A DNA stretch of 24,847 nt, from the NCBI GenBank assembly GCA_004352715.1, contig SCFE01000008.1, positions 446,162-471,008 of the forward strand, written 5' to 3'. The notes under the pieces are model-generated. The model made no database searches, had not been told where the DNA came from, and saw only the letters and a program-made list of their open reading frames with translations. Origin of the DNA: Hofstenia miamia (Eukaryota > Xenacoelomorpha > Acoela). A program made the translations under genes and the position numbers. Positions 1 to 10,600 of this stretch are shown in pieces. How positions within the stretch are numbered: the first letter of the stretch is position 1; every line of letters begins with the position of its first letter.

Positions 1-115
1 AAGTATAGTAATTTAGGAAGAACAGAATATCACCAGCCATATATCATGAAAATTGTATAGAATAAATAATATATTCTTAAACAATAACCGTAGCAAAGAA
101 CTGGCTCTAAAAATT

Positions 116-1436
116 CAGTCTGTCCCATAAGTTACAACGACTTCTATAAAAAGAAAACAAGGTAAAGAAAATATATATTTCAAAACTTTACTGTAACGAT
201 TACGTAATTTCTAACAATTATTCTAAGGAACATGTAAAAAATTAATCATGAGGATCAACTTGAAGGCCTCCTAGTTCAATACACAATCGCATTCGTCTGA
301 ACGTTCTGTCATTGATTTTTTGGAGAGTTTCAACTGGAAATCGCATAAATTCGTCTTGAATAACGCCTTTCAGGTCTTCTTTGTTTTGTGCTTTTCTTGC
401 TACGATTCTGGGCTTTATTAGACCCCATAACGCTTTATCACAGGACAAGAGATCAGGACTACGTGCTGGCCAAGGAATCAGTCCAAATTTGCCAACCCAT
501 CGATCCTGAAAGGTATCTGTTAAGAAATTATGAGTTGCTATTGCGGTATGTGCTGGAGCACCATCTTGTTGGAAATGTGATGATAATAATATCTGTCTTG
601 TTTGAAGAGCAGGAATAAATTCATCTCTTAACATCTGAATATAATTAGCAGCAATAACACCGTCCTCCAAGAAAAAGTGACCAATAAGATATTCAGCAGA
701 CATGGCGGCCCATACCATAACTGTTGGTGGATGCTGTTTAACTTGTTCCCAAAAGTGAGGGTTTTGTTTTGACCACATTGAAACGCGAACTTGGCCTTTG
801 CCTTCAGCATAAACAGCACATTCATCTGTAAAGAAGAGTCTACGTTTTCTTTGTGGTATGTCGTACTTTTGTAGAATAGCCCTGCAGAAGTTCACTCGAT
901 CTTCGTGATCAACTTGACTAAGGAATTGACCTTTTGTTGGCTTCCAATTTTTATATCCCAAATCTTTCGTCATCACTCTGTGTAATGTTGTTTTGGGAGT
1001 ATTCAACTCATCAGAGCGACGCCGGATTGATTGTTTCGGATCTTTTTCTAAAGATGTATTAATGTCTTCCGTATAATCTCTTCGTTCATTGGGTCTTCCA
1101 GATCTGGGTTTATCGAGTATGGAACCAGAAGTGAAAAGCTTATCAGCCCATTATTTTATGAATCTCGCATCAGGTGGTTCAATGTCGTATCTGTCACGCA
1201 GTTTGGCCTTTACATTACGCACAGCAGTTATACTTCCATCACTTTCATAAAGCCATGCTGCTGCCAAAATTCTGTACTCTATTGTATATTGACTATTATC
1301 AGAAGACATTTTGTAAAATACTTTTTAGATTTGCTACAATATTGATTTTGTAACTGAAAAATATTATTTATTATTATTCGACATAGACATAGAATTATCA
1401 TTAATAAAAAGTCGTCGTAACTTATGGGACATACTG
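116..1436 (-). mobile_element. DD41D mariner-type DNA transposon, nearly complete
   Basis: A 1,321-bp element bounded by inverted ends. The left end begins CAGTCTGTCCCATAAGTTAC and the right end, read on the other strand, begins CAGTATGTCCCATAAGTTAC. The match extends to 28 bp with two mismatches. A TA follows the right end at 1437-1438, as expected for Tc1/mariner target duplication. The left flank reads TT, so that side has mutated or been rearranged. The interior is filled by one transposase reading frame on the minus strand. The element sits directly against a relic of a different Tc1 family on its right. Confidence 0.9.
242..1309 (-). pseudogene. Tc1/mariner-superfamily transposase (DD41D), one nonsense codon
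   Basis: The frame runs 355 codons from an ATG at 1307-1309 to TAA at 242-244, with a single in-frame TAA at 1151-1153 in an IK-stop-W context, probably from a Gln codon. The N-terminal part is DNA-binding, with a GRP linker near residue 70. The catalytic core shows FTDEC (Asp162), QQDGAPAH (Asp249) and ARSPDLLSCD (Asp291). I count 41 residues between the second and third Asp, which matches the DD41D group rather than classical DD34D mariner or DD34E Tc1. Such enzymes bind the terminal repeats and cut and paste the element into TA sites. All three acidic residues are kept, so decay is recent. An internal ATG at 1004-1006 would give a 254-residue protein lacking the N-terminal helix-turn-helix. 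Confidence 0.88.
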
Positions 1437-1585
1437 TATTACAACATTTAACCGTTCTATCTGTATTTTCATTGGCTGCTATTATCGATTTACTGAGGCT
1501 CACGGGGCTCCCAGTGTAAGAAATGTTAAATATAATAGATTTTTCATATTTTTTAGCTGTGGTCGGAAATTATGGGCCAACACTG
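1437..1585 (-). mobile_element. Relic of the DD35E Tc1 family (5' end only)
   Basis: Read on the minus strand, this stretch begins CAGTGTTGG and matches the first ~165 bp of the complete element at 16044-17441, including its terminal repeat and 5' untranslated part, with scattered substitutions and a small internal deletion. It is flanked by TA at 1586-1587. The other side stops exactly at the DD41D element, which appears to have jumped into a TA of this copy. The remainder of the older element is not found to the left of the DD41D element, so a deletion or earlier truncation is implied. Confidence 0.8.
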
Positions 1586-1587
1586 TA

Positions 1588-1929
1588 TACATGCCATTTG
1601 GCAATACTGCATTTCACAACTATCAAAAATATTAAACAAACATTAAAACTACAAGTTTATTAAGTCCCTCTGCTTTTGTCGACCTCCATCTTGATCTTTT
1701 GAATACTTCAACAAATTGCATGATTGCAAACTGGGTTGCTTCATGAGTCATGTCATCGCTCGATAAAGCAGAAATATCCACTGAATTCCTTGATTGTGCA
1801 TCGCGTAAACTTCATATGAATCTAAGAAAACGTTTTACAAAAACTAAATCATTTCCAAAATACTACATGTAATATGATGCTCAGCAGTGAGTGTGTGATG
1901 TAATCACTCACACATGCTAAGATATATAG

Positions 1930-1975
<46 letters not shown>

Positions 1976-2231
1976 GTATATATAACACTGATCAGCTGCG
2001 AGATATTACATCTAAGCTTCAAGCACATGAATTCTAATTTAATCAATCGAAAATAGAAAGAGTTTAGGTTACACAAAATTTGGCTTTCACCAGTGGCATG
2101 TCTAACAGCCATTGAAATATAGTAAAGTAACAGTAAAGTGAAACTACCATGAGAAAAATTGCCTTCTAGTTAGATCATGGTAATTGAATAAGACTAAAAT
2201 GAAAGCAACCGATTTAGACAAAATCAAAACG
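1588..2231. other. Non-coding stretch with a TA microsatellite
   Basis: I see no supported gene. A (TA)n tract with a few interruptions lies at about 1923-1985. The rest is AT-rich with stops in all frames. Confidence 0.6.
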
Positions 2232-2354
2232 ATTTAATGAAAGTAATGCGTACAGTTAGGCCCTACTTTAACAGTTTGTTAATAAGTGTAAGCAATAATT
2301 AACAAAAATTCAGGTAGCAGTACTACCGTAGCATTTTAAAGTAATTTAAATTTA
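2232..2354 (+). repeat. 123-bp dispersed repeat, copy A
   Basis: This stretch is identical base for base to 7935-8057 in the same orientation. It contains a short perfect inverted repeat, GGTAGcagtaCTACC, near its right end. Copy A runs directly into an N and a (TA)n tract, so its right boundary may be an assembly artefact. I see no coding capacity and no terminal inverted repeats, and I cannot name the family. Confidence 0.85.
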
Positions 2355-3230
2355 NATATATATATATATATATATAATTTTAAAATGTACAATGTTACCT
2401 GTAGAAGACACAATTCTTATATCATTAGAATGCTACATTGGATTAGATGACACAAGTAAAGATCACTGTCTATTACCAGTTCCTAGGGACCATCAGCATT
2501 TTAATTTGCAGGAAGCCATGTTTCAGGGGCAAACTGTACATCACCTTCATCAATAATCTCCACAATGAAATACTTCATTTCTAAAACAATGCAAAGCATA
2601 AGGCCTATGGAAATGAAAGAAAAATTATAAGTATTAGATCAAATACAGAATTAAATGTTTTGATATGGTTGTAATTCAATTACTTCAAAAATGATAAAAT
2701 TAGGGAATTTAATGCAAGCAAGAAGTGACTACAAAATATAATGAATATGCAAAATACTAAAGCATATGAATTAAAACGTGCTGTATATTAGTACTAAAAC
2801 AAGAACATTTTTTCAATGATTCAAAAGAATTTGTTTCTTAATTATTGCTTAACCCTAATTGGAGTGGCAAAATTGACATTGTAATTGGGGCACCTGTCTA
2901 CCAGTGTAGACAAATTTGAAATCGACTTGAAATAGTAGTAAAATCAGTTATATAATAGCTGCAGACAAACAATGTTTGAAGTTAAGATTTGCGTGGACGG
3001 AAAAATAATATACCTTTCTATTAGCATACAGGGTAGCATATACCAATTATAGTAAAGATAGCAGTGTATTTCACATGATTGACGCTAAAGTCCAATTATT
3101 GACAGTATAATTATCCACCTCACGATTCTCACCTAATATTACACCATGACAATAAAGCTTGAGCTACTTACAATGTATTTTCCATAATGCATGTATCCTT
3201 TATTAGTGTAACTTATGCTGTATATTAATA
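2355..3230. other. TA microsatellite and non-coding DNA
   Basis: An N at 2355 is followed by (TA)n to about 2378. The rest is AT-rich sequence in which I see no gene, RNA or element end. Confidence 0.6.
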
Positions 3231-3396
3231 CAGTGGACTCTGCTTATTAAATCCACAAATAATAAATCCAGCCAGCTATGAAATCCACTTTGCCCTGGAA
3301 CAGCTTTTTAATTTTCATAGCAAAATAATAATTCCGTTGCTTAATAAATCCATTTAGAGCTGGGACAAAGGTGGGTTTATTAAGTAGAGTTCACTG
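3231..3396. mobile_element. Pogo/Tigger-like MITE, 166 bp
   Basis: Inverted ends begin CAGTGGACTCTGCTTATTAA on the left and CAGTGAACTCTACTTAATAA on the right (other strand). About 22 of 26 positions match. The left flank is TA and the right flank is AC, so one target-site copy has mutated. CAGT ends with an internal CT..TTA pattern resemble pogo/Tigger termini. Nothing inside could code for a transposase, so this would be a non-autonomous derivative moved in trans. Confidence 0.65.
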
Positions 3397-3788
3397 ACAT
3401 TGAAAATCATTGCAACAAGAGACCTATTACTTTTCAAAATGCTTTAGGCTTTTTACAACCTGGTCACAATGTCTTATATAGTGAGATTTCTAACAATACT
3501 GCATGTAAATATTGACAATAAAAAAATCTTTACACCTTATACGTAACATCATTTTCCTCCCTGAATTTTTTAATACTTATAGCTTTCATTTGCAAGTATA
3601 CTGATACTGTAAGAGTCTGCATATCAAAAACTGCAGATTAGAAAACTTGCAACAATTTAAAATCACGAATTGCTAACTAGTCAAGTTTAATATAGAAATG
3701 TTTAAAGAAACAATAATCTGCTCTTGACAAAAATGACTGTCATATTCACAAATGACATGCAGAGCAACTTTGAATAGTTATCTTATGA
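3397..3788. other. Non-coding stretch
   Basis: AT-rich sequence between the MITE and the piggyBac relic. I see nothing recognisable in it. Confidence 0.5.
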
Positions 3789-5330
3789 TCATTGCAAATG
3801 CTTTTTTTTTACAAATGTCGGATGTTGCCATTTTTGCATTCCAACAATGTTTCTCTTGGCATTTGGAAGGCCTATGATATTGAAGTTAGGCAGTTGGACT
3901 GTATCTACAAAACAAGCAAAGCTGTCTTGCCAGAGCAAAGATATTAGGAGCTTGATACCAACAAACCATTTTTTCATGAATTAACTGTTTTGACAAAGTC
4001 TTGCTAAAAGTCTGCTATTTGACATTGGTGAACTGTAGGAGAAATTCATTGTTAACAGAGACGTCCATCATATTCAAGAGAATGAGCATATTGTATCATT
4101 TGGTCTTCCCTTTTGTATTGAAGTCTTCAATTACAGAGTCCATGACATCTACTTCCCCTTTTCCTGAGTTATAGTCAACCACTATTTTAATTTTCACTGC
4201 TTGGTCGAAAGAGAACATTATCAAAACACCCTTATTCCTTTTTGGAACATAACTCAACAGAATTACTTTTCGTGAATGTTTATGAAAGTATCTGAAGACA
4301 GTCATTCATGGCCTCTGACAATTTAAAATTTTTGAGCAAATCTCTGAAATTGGCTGTAATAGTACCCACTGCAAAAAAACCCTGATGCAAAATGTAGGAA
4401 AAGAAATAAAATGAAGTAAGATACCATTCCATGTAAATATTCTTGCTAGAATTATGAAACAGAATCAATTGGGCTTGATGATAACTATCAACTTTTTCTG
4501 TGTAAATAATTCATTTCAGTCCCAAACTGTTCACATCACATACCAAAAATTTTCAGGATTTAATTAGTCAGCTTAGAGGCCATGTACATGTACAGCCTTA
4601 TAGGAATATATCCATGATAACCACACAACTGCACATTTATTGTGAACTGCTCATTTATTGTGAGATTTTTAGATGGCACATAGTATTACAAAAAGTTTCT
4701 CTGAAAAAAATTCCATACATCATATACTGCAGCCATTTTATTGTTGGATTGCATTGTTCTGTGAGTGTCAGAGCAATAGTTTGAATCACTTGATATAGCA
4801 CATTGATAATAGGGTATACCATCTTTAGTATCAATAGGTTTCTCAATGAAGAAAGTCTGTCTCTATCTGCTCCAGTTCAAATTATTATTCCCAGTACTGC
4901 ATGAATTTTGTCAAATGAAAACAACATTTTCTGAAGCAGTGCCATTCATTTGTTTTTGTTTAAATGGAAGTGTGAAGTAATTTCTTCATCAAAATCACTT
5001 GATGAAGTTATCTCTGGTTTTTCAAAAAATTTGTTGTGATTCAATAAAAGCACTGGGTAAAATTGATCCGACCATGAAGCTCATTTTGTGGAAGTGTGAA
5101 TCCTTTTACAAGTATCATTAGTTTCATTGTTGACTTTGGTAATATCTGAAGCATCACTCACTTCATCTAAGTCGTCATGATGTTGTAATATTTTAGTATC
5201 TTCAGCGGAATCACATTGCAAAGTCTGCTTCTTTAAATCATAGTCACCATCTTAATCACTGTCACTCCATTCCTTCATGATATTTTGTACCTGCTGCAAT
5301 ATCAGCTTGCATCATTGCATCATCAGTAAC
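3789..5330 (-). pseudogene. Decayed piggyBac-type transposase
   Basis: Pieces of a piggyBac transposase appear in order on the minus strand, broken by frameshifts and stops. First comes an acidic Asp/Glu-rich N-terminal region (about 5280-4980). Then comes the core around 4430-4360 reading YMEWYLTSFYFFSY and GFFAVGTITANF, where active relatives have a (C/M)DNxFTS motif carrying a catalytic Asp. Next is VVDYNSGKGEVDVMD (about 4185-4140), which matches the conserved DYNxxKGGVDxxD segment with its Asp. Last is a C-terminal stretch ending PNAKRNIVGMQKWQHPTF..KKH (about 3860-3790), which aligns with the Cys-rich zinc domain but has lost its cysteines. Loss of the second catalytic Asp and of the zinc ligands shows it is dead. 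Terminal repeats and TTAA sites were not identified. Confidence 0.75.
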
Positions 5331-6290
5331 ACTATTGAATGTAGCTAATATTGAAAATAGCTACCCACAGCAGGCTTTAAACAGGCATACTCAATCAAAA
5401 AATATAGACAATAATTTGAAAATATGCTGTGTAAATAAGTTTAAGAGACATGCAATTATATCAGAGGAATTAATCGACTACAGGAAAGAATTCAAACCGC
5501 TACAAGAAGACTACAGCTCTCCAAAAGTTATTTCAATTTTCAGGCTAAAGGAATATGTTTACCTGTGTTGACAGGTGGCCTGATAAGGTTGTTTTTGTTC
5601 AAACTTACATAATATTGTATCAGTTTGGGTGTTTCAAACATATTTTGCTCATTATTTGGTAATATGTAATAGTGTATTTGATATATGCAACACATTTATG
5701 GTGTGAAATTTCATTACTGTTCATTGATTCAACTTTGGAAGCTGTTAACATTTTTCACAAAATGTTGCCTAATAATCAATATTCCTAAAATTTACAAAAA
5801 AATCCAATATTTTAGCAAAAAATTCCAACCAATTTTTTAGGAGGTATCTGTGTCAACTTTAAGGTAGTCCCAAAGAGGTAGTTGAACATTGTAAGTTTGC
5901 AATGACTTCATTTGCAATGGGATTGTTGAGATTCTCTTGAATTTGGTTTACAGCAGTTAGTACTATTGTAAGATGGAAGCTATTGGTTCCAATCATTTGG
6001 TACTGCTGAAGTAGACAAATTATGACAGAATAGAGTAGTGTATTACCCAAATGGAGTTATGACATCGACAATTATTAATTGATACAGCAAGTCTGTTTTA
6101 CATCAGCTTGGTTTTGAGGAATTTGATTTTGGTGTATTAATGTTAAATGTCTAAGATTTTTATTTATTCCCATAAATATAAACCAAAATGTAATATTTGA
6201 ATTTGACTTAAATTTATTTTTTGAAAATATGTAGAAAATATATTGAAAATTAGCTTATTCATGAAAAACATTAAATAAGTATACATTTAG
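5331..6290. other. Region upstream of the split gene
   Basis: An open frame of 78 codons on the plus strand (5335-5571) has no ATG near its start and no recognisable motif. I treat it as chance. The interval presumably contains the promoter of the gene starting at 6291, but I see no definite core-promoter motif in this AT-rich sequence. Confidence 0.4.
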
Positions 6291-6384
6291 ATGCTCAATT
6301 TGAGGACACTAGCATTCTTCACATTATATGTCACTGGCATTAAAGCAGTTACTGTACCATGCACTTTTCAAAATGAAATGTTTG
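6291..6384 (+). CDS. Exon 1: signal peptide and first Cys
   Basis: ATG at 6291 opens 31 codons plus one base, ending TTTG|gtaaaa. The peptide starts MLNLR, followed by a hydrophobic run TLAFFTLYVTG and a likely signal-peptidase site after IKA. The mature chain then begins VTVPCTFQ. The exon leaves in phase 1, exactly what the next exon needs. The start is chosen because it is the ATG that gives a signal peptide. TTTAG precedes it, so an acceptor there with an untranslated upstream exon is also possible. Confidence 0.7.
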
Positions 6385-7630
6385 GTAAAATTTTATAGAA
6401 TCATTAAAGATTTATTCTTAAGTCTCCCAATTGGAGGAATATTTGTAATTAATACGAATCCTTATGTTGTCACCACATTCCATTGGAAGAAATAGGAGCA
6501 TGCGATTTTGTTTCAATATAACATATATTAGTACCTATAATTTTTAATTAATCGTAATTACATTGTAGTTTTTATTGTTGCAAACCATTCTATGTAGATA
6601 AAATAAATATTCATTTGATAAAATATTGCAATTGCATATTAAGGTTCACTTCCATAATAGTGTTATCTTATATTAGGAAAAGTCCAATTTCGTGGATAGC
6701 TTTGTTAAATGCACATTATTTTTCATAACTCTTGACTTGAACTTATATAATGGGTGCATTTATCTAAAGAATTCCTGCATCTATTGAGTTTAATTTCCAG
6801 TCCCACTGAGAACCAACTGTAATCAAACAGAATGGTTTGCTTCATTGATAATTAAAATTTGTGTTAGCAGTGGTACCCATACCTAATTTACTTTCAACAA
6901 ATCAAATGTTGCTTTTTGACATAAAAGAATAGTATTTTTTATTTAACACTTGGTCTATTTAGAAAGCCACACAGTTTGTAAATTACAAGATGAGAAAATG
7001 CTTCATTATTGTGTAGTCGCTGAAGTCTCCAATAGTTACCTGTGTAAACACAAGCCATTTCATGTTACACCAAATGATGCTTTTGGAGTTATTGTCATGC
7101 CGAGTGATGGCGGAGAAATACACATCAATGAGTCTCGTAAATTTCACAATCTATTTTATCCTTTTGAGGAAATATCCTCCACACATAGTGGCTACAAAGC
7201 AAAGTTTCATGTGTATCAATTAAATGAATCTTCTCAAATTGCGTCATTTGATCTATCTTTTATAAATCGCACTGAAATGTGTAACTGTTCAAATGATCTC
7301 TGCCGATGTGTATATTTTGGTTTGCATTTTGATCTTTCGAAATATAATTTTAATGGTAATTATACATTACACATGAATCAATGGCATTGTGATGATGATG
7401 ATTATGATTATTTTTATTCAAGTTATTACGATTTCGTGCCTATTGATGAAAATGGTGATACAGAATGTCCTAGCTGTTGTGGTAAGTAATTAAATTTAAT
7501 GGTAGAAGTATATTATATCTTTGTAAGATGCAATTTATTTTATTTAATGCATTCAATTAATATTTCAACTCGTATGGGTAAGCTAGCGGCACTAATCCAC
7601 ATTTTAAGTTGAATAACGTGGAAATTTGAA

Positions 7631-7680
<50 letters not shown>

Positions 7681-10600
7681 AGTGTTGGCCATTAATTTCC
7701 TACCAACAAGTATATTTTAAGTAAAACTAATATTTTTATTATTTACTGAAATTTTATTCAAATCATCAGTTATAAATTGAAACAAATATGTGAGAATGTT
7801 ATTATAGAATACAAGAAATGCTCTTAGTTGAAGTTTATTACAAAATTTACAGTTTGTTCAGTATCTTGTTGTGCCACCATTTGCTGCTTTGACAGCTTTG
7901 ATACGTCGAGGCATGGAATTTATCAGTGACCGACATTTAATGAAAGTAATGCGTACAGTTAGGCCCTACTTTAACAGTTTGTTAATAAGTGTAAGCAATA
8001 ATTAACAAAAATTCAGGTAGCAGTACTACCGTAGCATTTTAAAGTAATTTAAATTTAAAGTTCATGATGTCATCGTCTTTTCTTCTTGGGACAGGAGGTT
8101 TCGCCCAAGAGTTTGTTAAGGTCTGATTAATTCCAGCAAACTGGATGAGTTTTATGACTGATGCTATAGGCCCGCCCAAGGCATTACTAAAGTCTTTGGT
8201 GAAAAGTTTTTAATGCTGTTTGAAAACAGCTGAGTGGAAGAAGTTAACTAATAGTTTATAAAGTTTATACTTAAACGTTGATTGCGACTTACTGATCGGT
8301 AGAGTAGATTGGAGGCACACTATTATCTAAGATTTGCAGGATGGGGGTATCTTTTCATGTTATCTTCATTAAGTCTTCTTCACAAGTGCATATAATTCCA
8401 TTAATTGCGAGTAAGATCCCACCATATCTGCGATCCTTATTGATGTTATTATTTCAGATAGGGTATTCTAATATATTGACACAATTGTCTTGTAATCAAC
8501 ATATAAATATCCCTACATTTAAATAAATGTATAATACTATTACAGTATACATGTGAACAATCAATGCGGTTAGCATGAAAGTTACTTGAATTGGTCCGTC
8601 ATTTAGGTGATAAAAATTTATTGTTAGTCTAAAAATCACTATACACATGTAATATAAAGTGGAGCTAGTAGGCACCTTTTATGTATAATAAATCTTATTA
8701 TAATACTGTAAGATTAGGATCTAAAACTGTAGGTTAGCCTATAGGCGCGTAGCTTTCCAGCTATTTGATGACATTTTATGTATTTAATCAATTGAATAAG
8801 TTGGAAAGCTAAACAGTGAAAAATCCCTATTCATTCACTTAACTTATGAAGAAAATTTCGTAGTCAGGCTACCGACTGCACACGTTGATGGATGTTAGTA
8901 AAGCTGAGTGCAGCGTTACCAGAATTCCTTTAATTGAATTTGGGCTGAAAGAAACAGATTCTCTATCTTTAATGAAAATTCTCTTTACTGAAAGTTGGAC
9001 TAAAAATCAACTATCAACATTAATGATACCACACTCACAATTAGCGTTAGATGTTGAATGTATAACCTCAAATCTTCGTATATCAAAAGAAATTATAGCG
9101 AAATTTCGTCATCAATTCACGGTGGGCCACATAGTTCACGGACAGGTGAACTATCCTGTGACTGTGGGGATTACTTAGCTAGAACTAACGCCAACAAACG
9201 AAATCTCACTCAAAGAATGCGTAGGCAACAGAAAAAACTAATTTATTCCCTCACTGCTTATTCATACCGCAGTAATACAACCTGCTTGGTGCTCAAAACA
9301 TCAGAAAACCCCAAGAATCAACATTCCCTGAACTGATACTGAACAATATCTAAACAACCTTGGAGACTTGGTAAAAACTATCAACTCAGATAGATATAAG
9401 CAAAGTAGATTAAAATTTTTCAAAGAAGGCGATGCATCATGATTGTACTGCGATGGTCACGTACCATTAGAACACATCTTCCGCAAAGGTAAACTTGTTG
9501 CCAAACAGATTGATTATATCAAATCAAGTATCGCCAAACTACCCAACCAAACCCTTATTTTATTGGAGACTTAATGTGGTGTAATTCAAGAAACTCCCTA
9601 ATATTACGACATTTCAAAACGAATTGAAATTATAACAATGATGCCTGTGGCTATCTCCCATACCGAGTTGATGACAGAAGAAATTGTTACTAACAAAATA
9701 TCAATTTTTTCGATGCGGTAAAAAACCACTCTAACTTATTAAGTTATTATAAATTCTTTTACCCGAATCCTATTTCAGACGACAAAACTCATGCATCTGA
9801 TATCAATGCCAAAATGACACTTCTTATCACTATTTTTGCTCATTTTTTAAGTTTTACAACTTATTTACAAGAAAACTTAGCCACTTACAAAACACACTAA
9901 CTACTTCCGATAATATGAAAAAACCTAAGTTTTACAATTTCACTAAGAGGGTCAGCACACAACTGGAAGGCTTATACTACCTATGCAACCCGCTACATGC
10001 AGAAATTTGAAATTCTCTCATGGAATGATCCTCGAGCTATCACCCTGGTTAAACAAGCTCAATCTTTTATCAAACCGGACAGAGTAGAGTTGGTGGACTA
10101 AAACTATAGCCCAGTTTGAGGGGGGGGGGGNAATTCTTTATTTTAGTGGCATTAAGACAGTCATTGCTACAATTCTTTATTTTAGTGGAATTTCAATATT
10201 AAATTACGATTTTATTTCAATTGATAATTTGACAGACTATATTTTTAGTGTAAAATTTCTGTTAATATTGCGGTAAAATTAGTGTAACAAAAGGCCAAAT
10301 TTGTAGCTGTCAGATATTCGTCCATATTTTACTATAGTATGATTTTGTTTATGATTACCACTTTTATTTTTCAAAAATGTGTGCGATTTGTAAATTTATA
10401 TTCTATTCAGTTTATTCTCAGTAAATTCGTTTTATACTTTTTAACTTGACTTTATATTTTATTAAAAAGTATGTGTTTCTAAATTCCTCTGGATAGTTAA
10501 AGGGCACCCAGATGGGGGGACAGCTTGGCTTGCATGTCACTTTAACTTAGGTTAGGTATATGGTTAGGGTTTTTTGTTGTACTCAGGACCAACTATATGT

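Noticed and set aside
388-825. Open frames on either strand inside the DD41D transposase (388-618 plus, 628-825 minus)
   Set aside because: They overlap the clearly recognisable transposase in other frames and carry no motif of their own.
4615-4665. Short duplicated phrase around catttattgtga as a repeat element
   Set aside because: Two imperfect copies of about 18 bp in low-complexity DNA; too little to call.
5335-5571. 78-codon plus-strand frame upstream of the split gene
   Set aside because: No ATG start, no good splice acceptor before it, no motif. An open frame of this length is expected by chance.
6963-7481. Immunoglobulin-like domain in exon 2
   Set aside because: A GNYTL segment hinted at an F strand, but the Cys/Trp spacing of an Ig fold is not visible.
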